From JAVVHH01 sp964657565 (GTDB taxonomy: Bacteria; Pseudomonadota; Alphaproteobacteria; Acetobacterales; Acetobacteraceae): DNA of 64,000 bases. The translations under genes and the position numbers were made by a program. The number at the start of each line of letters is the position of its first letter. Within the stretch, counting starts at the first letter, position 1. Shown one piece after another: positions 18,921 to 27,286 of this stretch. The stretch lies in contig CAZZVQ010000003.1 of the NCBI GenBank assembly GCA_964657565.1, positions 36,412-100,411 of the forward strand, given 5' to 3'. The notes under the pieces were generated by a model. It made no database searches, was not told the origin of the DNA, and saw only the letters and a program-made list of their open reading frames with translations.

Positions 18921-19361
18921 TTCTAACTCCCAATCACCTGGTGCTACACGTAAAAGGCGTACTTGCTCTTAGCTGTCTTTTAAATGCGTTACTTCCAACA
19001 ATCTAGCAAAATCCTCATGTGGCGACGTTTGTTTCCAACCCTGTCCCTTGCCGACAATGGTCAAGTTTCTTGGTTTGTTGAGTATCGACAAGCCGTGTTG
19101 GCCAGACTCGTGTCTTGTGCTAGTTTTAAATCTGGCACCGCTTTTGACGGTGCTGGCTTCTTTAGCCGTAACAGCCATAAGTCGAGCGAAGGGCACTTAG
19201 GTACGAGCGCTGTTCTAGATGCGGTAAACGACTTCTTATGGGATCAGCGCTTACTCAATTTGGCCGTAAAATAACCAACTTTTTGTGTGTTGCACGAAAA
19301 GCCTGCAACAAGCTGCTGGAGACACTTGCTCCCTTTGGCAACTGCCTTTAACGCCAGTACC
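18921..19361. other. AT-rich intergenic stretch without a supported gene
   Basis: About 440 bases between divergent genes. A plus-strand frame of 96 codons (18984-19274) and a minus-strand one of 75 codons (18969-19196) overlap each other; neither has a recognisable domain, and both could be chance frames or remnants. The promoter of the DUF6492 gene at 18066-18920 and that of the glycosyltransferase starting at 19362 must lie here. Confidence 0.4.
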
Positions 19362-20168
19362 ATGTCTAGCGTGATCGTATTTGTTGCCAACGACTCGGTC
19401 TTACATTATCTGCGCCCATTTGTAGCGAGCCTGAGGTGTTGGATGCCGAAGCAGCGCGCAATTATGATAGAATATGACGACAACTGTCGTATGGCGAGGG
19501 AAATCGCGGAGGGTAACAACATTGAGGTCATCGCCGGAAGCAACATCGACCCACTTGTGCTAGAGATCACACGATTAGTACCTGATTCAGCTCCGGGACA
19601 CTTCCGTAAGCTGCATGCGTTTGCATTGCATGATGATATTGTTATTTTAATAGATATCGACATCGTGTTGTTGTGTGATATCGGACTGTGCGTTGAGCAC
19701 TTTATAAAGTCAGAAGTTTCGCTTTTATATGGCGAAAGGACCACTGACTGGGTATACAGTAAAGCAGGATTGACCCTATTTCCTAACTCGCGGCTGTTCT
19801 CGACGGGCGTAATTGTCTTTAGCCCGCGATATCTAAGCCTGGAATTGATCCACAAGACAATCTCTTCGAACTACGAGGAGTATAATACGGTAAGACATCC
19901 CGCAGTTCACGATCAACCTCTTCTGAATTATACTGTAGATAAGAACCTATTGCATGCATATTGTATTAGCGAATATGGAGAAAACATATCGGGCGCAAAC
20001 TACTATCTTGATGACGAAATGTGTCTTGTTTGGGATCAGGAATTTCCCCAGATTTACAAAAACAGACAAAAAATTTTAATGATTCATTTTGCAGGCCTTA
20101 AAGATATCGACAATCCGTTTCGATTCCAGGAGGTATTGCAATTTTACAGTAGACGTTCCCTCATTTAG
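19362..20168 (+). CDS. GT8-like (GT-A fold) glycosyltransferase
   Basis: 268 residues from the ATG at 19362; the frame is open from a TTG at 19287, but the protein-like start SSVIVFVANDSVLHYLRPFV argues for the internal ATG. The D-x-D motif is seen as LIDIDIVLLCDIG (about 95-107), followed by FSTGVIVFSP and, near the C-terminus, a metal-ligand histidine in MIHFAGLKD, as in retaining GT8-type enzymes. AT-rich, and the last member of the low-GC island. No obvious partner downstream: about 160 AT-rich bases separate it from the convergent gene. Confidence 0.75.
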   Translation: MSSVIVFVANDSVLHYLRPFVASLRCWMPKQRAIMIEYDDNCRMAREIAEGNNIEVIAGSNIDPLVLEITRLVPDSAPGHFRKLHAFALHDDIVILIDIDIVLLCDIGLCVEHFIKSEVSLLYGERTTDWVYSKAGLTLFPNSRLFSTGVIVFSPRYLSLELIHKTISSNYEEYNTVRHPAVHDQPLLNYTVDKNLLHAYCISEYGENISGANYYLDDEMCLVWDQEFPQIYKNRQKILMIHFAGLKDIDNPFRFQEVLQFYSRRSLI

Positions 20169-20331
20169 CAGAGCGAAACTAAAACGAATTCATAAGCTGC
20201 AAATATTGTATTAACATTTTACTTCTTAAGATATCTTATAGTAAATGTCGTTGACATATGGTGATGTTAATATCTCTCGGTATTTAGGAGGAGCAGCGAT
20301 CTGATCACTCAGGACATAGTCGGTGCCAAAG

Positions 20332-21045
20332 CTACGGCAGTGAGCACTCTATCGTAGGAAAATCGCATTCAAAGGGAAACTCTTTCTCCACGGGGCTCGG
20401 TAATCTGCGGCTTTGTTGCTTTCTCTCCTCACTCGTCATGACCGTGCGAAACACGTCCGTAGGCGTGATGGTGGCAGATCGGAGCGCCCCGCAATATCCG
20501 TCCAACGCACGCTCATCCGCCCAACGCCCCAACGCGAACCGAAACACCGCATCGACAAACCTTTCCGGCCCCATGTGCTCGAGGTTGGCATCGAGTTGCA
20601 GGCACGACACATGCTCAAGCACCTGCTCATCCGTCCAGTTGGACTGCAACGCCGCGGACCGGGCTGCCGAAGCTGCCGCTCCTTTCACCAGCGGCGGGAC
20701 GAAAATCTCGCGCGCAGGCAGCGCATCCAGCCGGTTGCCGGTACGCCCGTCCACTAGTTCCAACGGATAATACCCTGACCGGGTCAGCGGAATGTAGGCG
20801 TAGAACGCGCAATAGCCGTGACGAAGGCCAGCCTCCAGCAAGTCGAGACGGAACTTGTCAGCCATGTCTTCGCCGAGGATCACACCGCCCAAGCGAACCT
20901 GAATGTGACAAACAGCCAGGCTCTTTTCGTAGATCGCCCAACCCTCGGCGGTTCCGAACTCCGAAACCGCGTCGAGTGCGGCGACGATTGGTCCCGCGTC
21001 GGTAAGCTCCCGCTCATAGATTTGCGTTCGCATAGAGCCCTGCAT
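20332..21045 (-). CDS. DUF4214-type domain protein linked to glycan synthesis
   Basis: 237 residues from the ATG at 21045, chosen because GAGG precedes it by 5 bases; a GTG at 21108 would add 21 residues. The first half (about 20-95) is a beta-sandwich-like segment (GWAIYEKSLAVCHIQVRLGG then HGYCAFYAYIP) of a kind seen repeatedly in alphaproteobacterial glycosyltransferase proteins. The C-terminal part (ERFVDAVFRFALGRWADERA then FRTVMTSEERK) matches the DUF4214 pattern, often found in surface or exported polysaccharide-associated proteins. No signal peptide. High GC, so it lies outside the low-GC island. Confidence 0.7.
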   Translation of the reverse strand: MQGSMRTQIYERELTDAGPIVAALDAVSEFGTAEGWAIYEKSLAVCHIQVRLGGVILGEDMADKFRLDLLEAGLRHGYCAFYAYIPLTRSGYYPLELVDGRTGNRLDALPAREIFVPPLVKGAAASAARSAALQSNWTDEQVLEHVSCLQLDANLEHMGPERFVDAVFRFALGRWADERALDGYCGALRSATITPTDVFRTVMTSEERKQQSRRLPSPVEKEFPFECDFPTIECSLP

Positions 21046-21134
21046 CACTGCCTCGGGATGCAGGATAGCAGCCTCTGCGGCCTTGCGGCGAGAGGCAGCC
21101 GCGCGCACACTGCTGGCGTTACCAAGAGCTTGGA

Positions 21135-22403
21135 ATGACCACGGACGTCGTCTACGTCAGTGCGCCTTGCACGGTGCAGGGCGCGCCGGGAGCAGTCATC
21201 AACTGGGCACAGTTCCGCCCTTTCCAGGCACTTCTTGGCCACGACGCGCAGATGCTCGGGATCGCCGCCGCTCTCGAGCGCGAGGGGGATATCGAGACGA
21301 GATTTCTGACCGCTCCAGAGATTTTCAGCGAATCGGAAGTCTCCCAGGCCACGCTCGGGCGCCCGGCTCACCGCGCGGTCGTCCACCTGCGTTTCGGTAC
21401 GCCTCGACGACCCCGGCTGTTGAAGCAAGCGATTAATGTCGTCGTTCTCGCGGAGGACACTTCGATCCCGCTCAACCTCGGTCATCATCCATTTGCCACC
21501 GGCGCGATGCTTCCGTCCGAAGTAGCCGCTGCGTTCGTATATGAGCTACGCTCGCCCGCCCTCCATAGACCCGACAACAGCCTCGTCTCCCAAACGCTGT
21601 TATCGCGCGCGCTCGCTGAATTCGCTGGCAACCATCATAACGAACCGCAATCATGGACTGCGATGCAGTCTTGCGAAAGCCTAGACGAAGAGCACTGGCA
21701 TCGGTGGATAACCCCGCCTGAACAGATTCAATCCGGATCGTCAAGTATTGTAAGCGACCCGAGCAGAACAATCCTTCTTCCTTGGAATCTTTCCGCACCC
21801 GGCAGCCTGGTTCCCAATATTCTTCAGAAGGCGAGCATTTTGCTTATGCAGAATCGCTTTCCCCTGAACTTAATCGTATTTCCATATAACGATTTGCCCG
21901 GTAGTCCGCGGCGGATCGCCGAAGTGGCGAAATCCTGCGCGGACGTGATCTCTCACAAACTCCGATGCAAACAAATAGCGTTTGTGAGAACCCCCTCATC
22001 GCACGGGGCCCTCTCGACAGTGAGACTGTGTCACCGCGCGTGGATCGACCGCATCGATCCAGAATGGAGTTGGACATCGCTTTGTTTACAGCAACATGGG
22101 CTCATCACCAGTTTCATATCGACATTGCCCTCTCAGCTGCTGGAATGCGATTTGGCGCATCCGGTATCTCCGGATGAGAGTGTCGCCTATCACTCTCAGA
22201 AAGGAGATGGCCTGCTATTTTGGCGTGCTCGTGTTATGTCATTACGAGGTTTGCGAGACCTGGCTAAACTGATCGCGCGCGGAGCCGTAGTCCCTACATT
22301 CACCTTTGATCAAGGTAAAGACAAGAGTAATCATGGTATTTCTGGGAAAAATCTTAAACGATTTATTACGGAAATAACACCAAAATCAATTTTGATAAGC
22401 TAA
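21135..22403 (+). CDS. Hypothetical protein in the polysaccharide region
   Basis: 422 residues, no domain recognised. The N-terminus (VVYVSAPCTVQGAPGAVINW) is strand-like, and the body alternates strands and helices, which would suit a cytoplasmic alpha/beta enzyme. It is divergent from the DUF4214-type gene with only about 90 bases between them. GC falls along the gene: the first third is as GC-rich as the upstream neighbour while the 3-prime third is AT-rich, so the gene spans a composition boundary. Glycosyltransferase-like function is only a guess from context. Confidence 0.6.
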   Translation: MTTDVVYVSAPCTVQGAPGAVINWAQFRPFQALLGHDAQMLGIAAALEREGDIETRFLTAPEIFSESEVSQATLGRPAHRAVVHLRFGTPRRPRLLKQAINVVVLAEDTSIPLNLGHHPFATGAMLPSEVAAAFVYELRSPALHRPDNSLVSQTLLSRALAEFAGNHHNEPQSWTAMQSCESLDEEHWHRWITPPEQIQSGSSSIVSDPSRTILLPWNLSAPGSLVPNILQKASILLMQNRFPLNLIVFPYNDLPGSPRRIAEVAKSCADVISHKLRCKQIAFVRTPSSHGALSTVRLCHRAWIDRIDPEWSWTSLCLQQHGLITSFISTLPSQLLECDLAHPVSPDESVAYHSQKGDGLLFWRARVMSLRGLRDLAKLIARGAVVPTFTFDQGKDKSNHGISGKNLKRFITEITPKSILIS

Positions 22404-22548
22404 ATCCGATCTTATAGAACTCTTTTGCATCAATGTAGGTTCCATATCTTGTGCGTCTATGCCCGGCTCGACCTTAACTGGAAGAAGGCAGCCGCTCCTG
22501 CCGCCGCCGGCGGTTGAGATCAGCCGATGCGCGGCATCCAGGAAGCGT

Positions 22549-23001
22549 TCACGGTAGCCAGGGACCGAGCACCTGGTCCTCCGTAAAGCTGAGCGTGGCC
22601 GAGTCGACGCGCGAATCCTCGCCGTGACCGGCAAGACTGACCACGGCGATCTCGCGCGCCTCTGTGATCTGATCGGCGATCACCTTCGCGATCTCCCGGC
22701 GCAAGCTCGGACTGTCCTTCAGGAGATCGCGTAAGCCCCCGCGTTGCTCGAGCACCGTCACACGCCAGCTCGCGCGCGGCTCCGTCGCTGGGCTGGCTTC
22801 TAGCTTAATCAAGTGCAGCAGGATCGTTGCGACGCGGTTGCGCAGCTCCCGCCGGTCGCTTCTACCCAAGCTTTCTATCTCCTCGGCGATGTTGGACCAG
22901 TCGAGGTCAGACTCGTTGACCAGTTCGCCCGCGGCGCGGCGCCGCAGCAACGCTGCCTGGTGTTCGCTCCAGACGGCGATGTCGGTGTCGTAGGCGCTCA
23001 C
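22549..23001 (-). CDS. DUF29 family protein
   Basis: 150 residues from a GTG that overlaps the upstream resolvase stop by 4 bases (GTGA), so the two are translationally coupled. It shows the DUF29 layout: an N-terminal YDTDIAVWSEHQAALLRRR, the conserved DWSNIAEEIESLGRSDRREL core, HLIKLEASP, and the usual short end FTEDQVLGPWLP. DUF29 proteins are small, abundant in plasmid-rich and cyanobacterial/alphaproteobacterial genomes, and of unknown function. Coupling to a recombinase is the only hint here. Confidence 0.88.
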   Translation of the reverse strand: MSAYDTDIAVWSEHQAALLRRRAAGELVNESDLDWSNIAEEIESLGRSDRRELRNRVATILLHLIKLEASPATEPRASWRVTVLEQRGGLRDLLKDSPSLRREIAKVIADQITEAREIAVVSLAGHGEDSRVDSATLSFTEDQVLGPWLP

Positions 23002-23600
23002 GCCGCGCGCCGCACTGGCGCATCCGCTCCGGCGTCCCGCACCCGCATGATGGTCTGTCGACTGGTGCTATGCCGCTTCGCCAATTCTGAGATGCTGACA
23101 CCAGACGCAAGCCCGGCGCGCACCTCGGCGCGCTGAACAACATTCAGCGTCGCCGGTCGCCCGAACACTGCACCCTCAGCCTTAGCTCGCTTCAGGCCGG
23201 ACTGCGTGCGTTCAATCAGAAGATCACGCTCGAACTGAGCGACGGCGTTGATGACGCCCATCGTCATCTTCCCGGCCGGGCTCGTGAGATCGACGCCACC
23301 AAGGGCAAGGCAATGCACCCGCACGCCCAACTTCTCCAGCCGGTCAACCGTGGTTGCGACGTCGATCGCGTTTCGGCCGAGGCGGTCGAGCTTGGTGACG
23401 ATCAGCACGTCATCCGGTTCCAGCTTGTCGAGCAGTCGCATGAAGCCGGGGCGTTGCTCGATGGCGGAGCTACCCGACACGGTTTCCGACACCACGCGGC
23501 GCGGCGTGACTGCGAACCCGGCGGCTTCGATCTCGCGGATTTGGTTTTCGGTGGTCTGACCAACGGTGGAGACACGAACGTAGGCGAAAGTGCGAGGCAT
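22998..23600 (-). CDS. Serine recombinase (resolvase/invertase family)
   Basis: 200 residues from the ATG at 23600 (MPRTFAYVRVST, the canonical start; the frame extends 11 codons further upstream). The catalytic serine is in YVRVSTVGQ, followed by the family motifs VTKLDRLGRNAIDV, GKMTMGVINAVAQFERDL and ERTQSGLKRAKAEG, then a C-terminal HTH (ISELAKRHSTSRQTIMRV). This is the small resolvase/invertase type that resolves plasmid multimers or cointegrates. Inverted repeats immediately upstream look like its binding sites. Confidence 0.92.
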   Translation of the reverse strand: MPRTFAYVRVSTVGQTTENQIREIEAAGFAVTPRRVVSETVSGSSAIEQRPGFMRLLDKLEPDDVLIVTKLDRLGRNAIDVATTVDRLEKLGVRVHCLALGGVDLTSPAGKMTMGVINAVAQFERDLLIERTQSGLKRAKAEGAVFGRPATLNVVQRAEVRAGLASGVSISELAKRHSTSRQTIMRVRDAGADAPVRRAA

Positions 23601-23625
23601 CAGCGGAGCATCCCGTCCGTAAGTG

Positions 23626-23718
23626 ATGTCCATTAATAGATCGCGTCCGGAATCGTGTAAAGCTATGTTATGGACATTGGTTGAAGAGGTGTCCGCAACC
23701 GTTCGATTGTGGACACCT
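23626..23718. promoter_or_regulatory. Candidate res site / resolvase binding region
   Basis: Two inverted repeats lie just upstream of the resolvase gene: ATGTCCAT at 23626-23633 pairs perfectly with ATGGACAT at 23670-23677, and AGGTGTCCGCAA at 23687-23698 pairs 11 of 12 with TTGTGGACACCT at 23707-23718. All four half-sites share a TGTCC core. Several dyads with common half-sites next to the recombinase gene is the arrangement of resolvase res sites. Which dyad would hold the crossover point cannot be told. Confidence 0.4.
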
Positions 23719-23860
23719 TATACCGTGCGCATAGCTGGCCACCAGATTACTCCAAACCGTCACGCCGCAGCCCGGCTTGATGTCTGCGGTTCCACCTGGG
23801 TGCGGGCCGCCGAGCCTCCAAGTAGAAATGCATCGATTGAACGCGTCGGTGATGTAACGC

Positions 23861-24080
23861 ATGAAGCCAGGCACCGAACGTGTACAGCGCCGCCGCGACA
23901 AGATGCGTGCAGCAGGGTTGCGACCAATCCAGATTTGGGTGCCGGACACCCGAGCTCCAGGCTTTGCTGAAGAAGTGCCGGCGGCAATGCGAGATCATCA
24001 ACGCGTTCGAGCAGACTCCCGAGGGCCGGGAGGAAGCCGAAGCGTGGGATCGGGTGGCCGCTGACGCGTGGGAGGGATGA
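23861..24080 (+). pseudogene. mazE: MazE-family antitoxin with a frameshift
   Basis: Starting at ATG 23861 the first frame gives ERVQRRRDKMRAAGLRPIQ then IWVPDTRAPGFAEE, the hallmark of the DUF3018/MazE antitoxin family. After GAAGAA (near 23973) the expected continuation C-R-R-Q is found in the next frame, running on as EIINAFEQTPEGREEAEAWD to the stop at 24080. One extra base explains the shift. Intact length would be about 72 residues. No MazF toxin is recognisable in the 260 bases downstream, which hold no supported gene, so this is an orphan, broken antitoxin. Confidence 0.8.
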
Positions 24081-24340
24081 TGTTCCATGACCGCCCTCCT
24101 GATGGACGGACCCGAACCGTTCGGGCCCGCGTTGTGCCATCACTCTGGAAGGGACCCGCTCCGGATGTCATTCCCGGCGCCAGCCCATTACGGCATTTAC
24201 CAGACTCCCGTTCTGGCCGGGTAATCGCCCTTGGCGTCATGGCCAGGAATCGGAAGGTTCCGACCGTAACCGATGGTCGTGCAACGCGACCCGCGAGCAG
24301 TAGCCGGGTGACTACTGAGGAAGTCCGCTGAAGATCTCTC

Positions 24341-24667
24341 CTAGGCAGCCACCAACTTCCGCCCTCGCGCTAATTCCAAATCATGAGCGGTCTGCAGGTT
24401 CATCCAGAATTCAGGCGTAGTGCCGAACTCGTCGGCCAGCAGCAGTGCAGTGTCCGCCGTGATGGCACGTTCCCCGTGCAGGATGGCCGTAATGCGGTTG
24501 GTCGGGATCCCGGCACGCCTCGCCAACCCGGTAGCCGAAACGCCCAGCGGCTCCATGAAGTCCAGCCGCAAAACATCGCCGGGTGGCACGGGCGCCAACC
24601 GGATCCCGCTGTCCAGGTCGGCCAAATCGACCCGATCCAAGTCCTCGCGCAAAACCAGCTCGCCCAT
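24341..24667 (-). CDS. higA: HigA-type antitoxin
   Basis: 108 residues with an XRE-type HTH in the centre (LGVSATGLARRAGIPTNRIT) and the typical HigA signature around residues 65-95: GERAITADTALLLADEFG followed by T-P-E-F-W-M-N-L-Q. It is preceded by a strong GGGAGGG ribosome binding site and starts 14 bases after the toxin stop. It should neutralise HigB and repress the operon. Toxin-first order is characteristic of hig loci. Near 40 residues of extension at the N-terminus are longer than in minimal HigA proteins. Confidence 0.92.
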   Translation of the reverse strand: MGELVLREDLDRVDLADLDSGIRLAPVPPGDVLRLDFMEPLGVSATGLARRAGIPTNRITAILHGERAITADTALLLADEFGTTPEFWMNLQTAHDLELARGRKLVAA

Positions 24668-24681
24668 GTGACCCTCCCTGG

Positions 24682-24963
24682 TCAGTGATAGTCCACCATC
24701 TCCACCGCGTGCGCGTTCCCGTCACGCCACACGAAGCAGATACGCCACTGGTCATTAACCCGGATGCTGTGCTGCCCGACACAATCACCCGACAGAGCTT
24801 CCAAACGATTGCCCGGTGGCACGCGCAGATCGTCTAGCTTCGCAGCCGCGTCTAGTTGCCGCAGCTTCCGGCGGGCCACATTGGCGACGTCTGCCGGAAA
24901 GCCCTTCGGCATCTTGCCGACGAAAACCAGCGCCGTTTTGCCGCAACGGAAACTGGCTATCAT
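24682..24963 (-). CDS. higB: HigB-type toxin (RelE superfamily mRNA interferase)
   Basis: 93 residues, the usual length. The family pattern is visible: ARRKLRQLDAAAKLDDLRVP, GNRLEALSGD, and the C-terminal HSIRVNDQWRICFVWRDGNA then VEMVDYH. HigB cleaves translated mRNA on the ribosome and is neutralised by the downstream HigA. A palindrome at 24969-24985, immediately upstream of the ATG, is the likely operator. Frame and signature residues appear intact, so this is the one toxin-antitoxin pair in the zone that looks functional. Confidence 0.92.
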   Translation of the reverse strand: MIASFRCGKTALVFVGKMPKGFPADVANVARRKLRQLDAAAKLDDLRVPPGNRLEALSGDCVGQHSIRVNDQWRICFVWRDGNAHAVEMVDYH

Positions 24964-24968
24964 TGGGG

Positions 24969-24985
24969 GTTACGCTAGACGTAAC
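24969..24985. promoter_or_regulatory. Likely HigA operator
   Basis: A perfect 6-base inverted repeat GTTACG-CTAGA-CGTAAC lies 5 bases upstream of the higB start codon, where HigA-type repressors usually bind to autoregulate the operon. Confidence 0.6.
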
Positions 24986-25157
24986 ACGAGCGAATGTCCA
25001 GAACAAGATTAGGTTGCGTGATCCCCGTGTTGGGGTCACGCCGTAGCTAGCCTCATCATATAGGGCGTGGCATATTTTCATATAACGAATAGTATCTATC
25101 GATATCAAGATTTAACCTTTGATATCGAACGATTAGGTTCTATGCTCCTGTCGGTGG

Positions 25158-25844
25158 ATGGAGACGGCGAGAGTGGCCAGGGCCAAGCTACAGAGCGTGC
25201 AGCGGTATCCCCTGACCACGATGCTCGGCACGGACGTCACGGTCCGGCTCCTTCGTGAGCTGGCGCGCCATGGCGGCATGCTTTCCGCCCCCAACCTCGT
25301 GCGTCGCACCGATCTCGCGGTGGCCAGCGTCGCACGCGGTCTCGAGGCTCTCGAGGGGGTCGGCATCGTCGAGGCTTTGGGAACCGGTCGCGCCGTTCTC
25401 CATCGGCTGCGGACCAATCATCCGCTGGCGCGCGCGCTGGTCGCTCTGTTCGAGGCCGAGGAAGCTCGTTTCCAGGCCGTGCTGGACAGCGTCACGGAGG
25501 CGGCGGGAGAAGCTGGCGCCGGGATCGTTGCGGTTTGGCTGTACGGCAGCGCGGCCCGGGGAGATGACGGGCCGGGCAGCGACCTGGACCTGGCGCTCGT
25601 CGCCGATCCCAACGCGCTGCCCGCGCTGGCCGACGCACTGCGGGATGGGTTGCTGGTGCCCGGCGAGAGGCTCGGCTTCAACCCGTCCGTGGTGGCCCTC
25701 GGCACGCACGATGTCCTGCGGCTGAACGCCGAGCATGACCCGTGGTGGACGTCCTCGGTCGGCGACGCCGTCCCCGTGGTCGGCCCACACCCCGCGGAGC
25801 TCGCGTCGGTGCTGCGACGCGCGTCTGGCCGGACTACGGCATGA
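25158..25844 (+). CDS. MNT-type nucleotidyltransferase with N-terminal winged helix
   Basis: 228 residues. Residues about 20-85 read as a winged helix-turn-helix (VTVRLLRELARHGGMLSAPN then TDLAVASVARGLEALEGVGI). The C-terminal half is a minimal nucleotidyltransferase domain with the diagnostic GSAARGDDGPGSDLDLALV motif (near 132-150), including both metal-binding aspartates. Its stop overlaps the next gene's start (ATGA), so it is coupled to a HEPN gene. In MntA-HepT type systems the nucleotidyltransferase is the antitoxin that AMPylates the HEPN toxin; the fused wHTH could provide autoregulation. Confidence 0.85.
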   Translation: METARVARAKLQSVQRYPLTTMLGTDVTVRLLRELARHGGMLSAPNLVRRTDLAVASVARGLEALEGVGIVEALGTGRAVLHRLRTNHPLARALVALFEAEEARFQAVLDSVTEAAGEAGAGIVAVWLYGSAARGDDGPGSDLDLALVADPNALPALADALRDGLLVPGERLGFNPSVVALGTHDVLRLNAEHDPWWTSSVGDAVPVVGPHPAELASVLRRASGRTTA

Positions 25845-26232
25845 CTAGGAAAGGCACGGCCAAGCCGGTCGACGGAATGTTTGCGGAGGGGCGGTTGCGG
25901 ATGGCGCGTGCCTACCTGAAGGCGGCGCGAACCGAGATGACGGTGGCCGAGCCGGACGATGTGGGCAACCCGGCGATGTCGCAGATCGTAAACGCGGCGA
26001 TCGCGTTCACCGACGCGCTCACCGCGAGATACGCGGGCCGCGCAAATCAGCAGGACACGCTGCCGCGGTGAAGACGTTGCGCGACGCACTTGGCAACTGG
26101 CTGCCGAATGTCCAGGAGACCAATCTGCGCCGCATCCTCGACGAGAAGGACGACGTCCAGTACGGGGCCCGAATTCGTACCCAGGACGATGCCAAGGCCC
26201 TGCTGGGCCAACTGCAGGAGTTCGCGACCTGA
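25841..26232 (+). pseudogene. HEPN-domain protein, frameshifted at its R-x5-H motif
   Basis: From ATG 25841 the first frame gives MTRKGTAKPVDGMFAEGRLR, then ARAYLKAARTEM, NAAIAFTDALTARYAGR, ending 5 codons after base 26056 at a TGA. Adding one C after base 26056 joins it to the frame that reads A-A-A-V-K-T-L-R-D-A-L-G-N-W-L-P and ends at 26232, giving about 130 residues, a normal HEPN length. The corrected junction reads R-A-N-Q-Q-D-H, an exact R-x5-H motif of the HEPN RNase active site. The tail (VKTLRDALGNW) could also be translated from the GTG at 26068 that overlaps the TGA. Confidence 0.78.
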
Positions 26233-26350
26233 GCCAAAACCGAGCTGGCGCGCCCTCACTAGAGTAAAATTAGCTGACGCGCGTTTAGGGGTAGGATCTT
26301 GCCACCGGAACGGAGCGACAGGGGTTGTTGAACATCGCGGCGAGGATGCA

Positions 26351-27286
26351 ATGAGAGCACCGCTTTTCGTGGCCGCACTGATAGCCGGGCTGTCCGGCGC
26401 CGTGCTCGCCTACGGCCAAGTCCCGGTGACGGGCTCGTTCACGGCCAAGCAGGCATGCCCCGCGACGCAGTCGATCCGGAACAATTCGAACTCTAGCGGC
26501 ACGTCGGTGCAGCCCGGCCATTCCTATCCGCTCGTCGGCAAGAACAAGCCCGACGCCACCTCCCTGCAGATCATCGTCGATGGCAGCCGGCGCTGGGTCG
26601 ATATCCAATGCGGCGCGGCGGATACGCAAGCGGCCCCGTCTGCCTCGACGAAGGCAAGCTATGTTCTCGCGCTGAGCTGGGAGCCCGCCTTCTGTAGCGG
26701 CCGCAGTGACAAGCCCGAGTGCCACGATGTGTCGGCCCGGTCGTTGAGCTTGCACGGTCTGTGGCCACAGCCGCGTGGTCGAGCCTATTGCAACGTCGAC
26801 CCCTCCCTCGTGCGGGCCGACAAGGCTCACGCCTGGGACCGCCTCCCCGAGCCAGACATGCGCCCCGACACCAAGCGTCGGCTGGCGGCGGTCATGCCGG
26901 GCGTGCAGTCCGGCCTGCAACGGCATGAATGGATCGTGCATGGTACCTGCTCGGGCCTACCGGCAGACGCCTACTTCAATCGAGCCGCCGAATTGGCCCA
27001 GCAGGTCAATGCGTCCTCCGTGCCGGCGGCCTTTGCCACCAATCTCGGGCGGCCATTGTCCGCGGCCGCGATCGGCGCAGCGTTTGATCAAGCGTTCGGC
27101 CCGGGAGCAGCGTCACGCGTCACCGTGCTGTGCCAAGGCGGGGGGAACACGCGACGCCTGACTGAGCTCGATGTCTCCCTGGCTGGCGACGTCGCCGGCT
27201 CGACTGCACTCGTCGACTTGATTCGCTCGGCCGCGCCGGTCCCGCCGAGCTGCCCTGGCGGCTTGGTTGTACCGCCAGGGTCCTGA
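26351..27286 (+). CDS. Secreted ribonuclease T2 family protein
   Basis: 311 residues from ATG 26351; the open frame extends upstream but this start gives a clean signal peptide (MRAPLFVAALIAGLSGAVLA). Both RNase T2 active-site blocks are present: CAS I as SLHGLWPQ (near 138-145) and CAS II as RHEWIVHGTCSG (near 195-206), with their catalytic histidines. Residues 25-90 form an extra N-terminal segment. Cysteines are numerous, as expected for an exported enzyme. It would cleave RNA non-specifically in the periplasm or outside the cell. It sits beside toxin-antitoxin genes, but nothing links it to them mechanistically. Confidence 0.9.
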   Translation: MRAPLFVAALIAGLSGAVLAYGQVPVTGSFTAKQACPATQSIRNNSNSSGTSVQPGHSYPLVGKNKPDATSLQIIVDGSRRWVDIQCGAADTQAAPSASTKASYVLALSWEPAFCSGRSDKPECHDVSARSLSLHGLWPQPRGRAYCNVDPSLVRADKAHAWDRLPEPDMRPDTKRRLAAVMPGVQSGLQRHEWIVHGTCSGLPADAYFNRAAELAQQVNASSVPAAFATNLGRPLSAAAIGAAFDQAFGPGAASRVTVLCQGGGNTRRLTELDVSLAGDVAGSTALVDLIRSAAPVPPSCPGGLVVPPGS

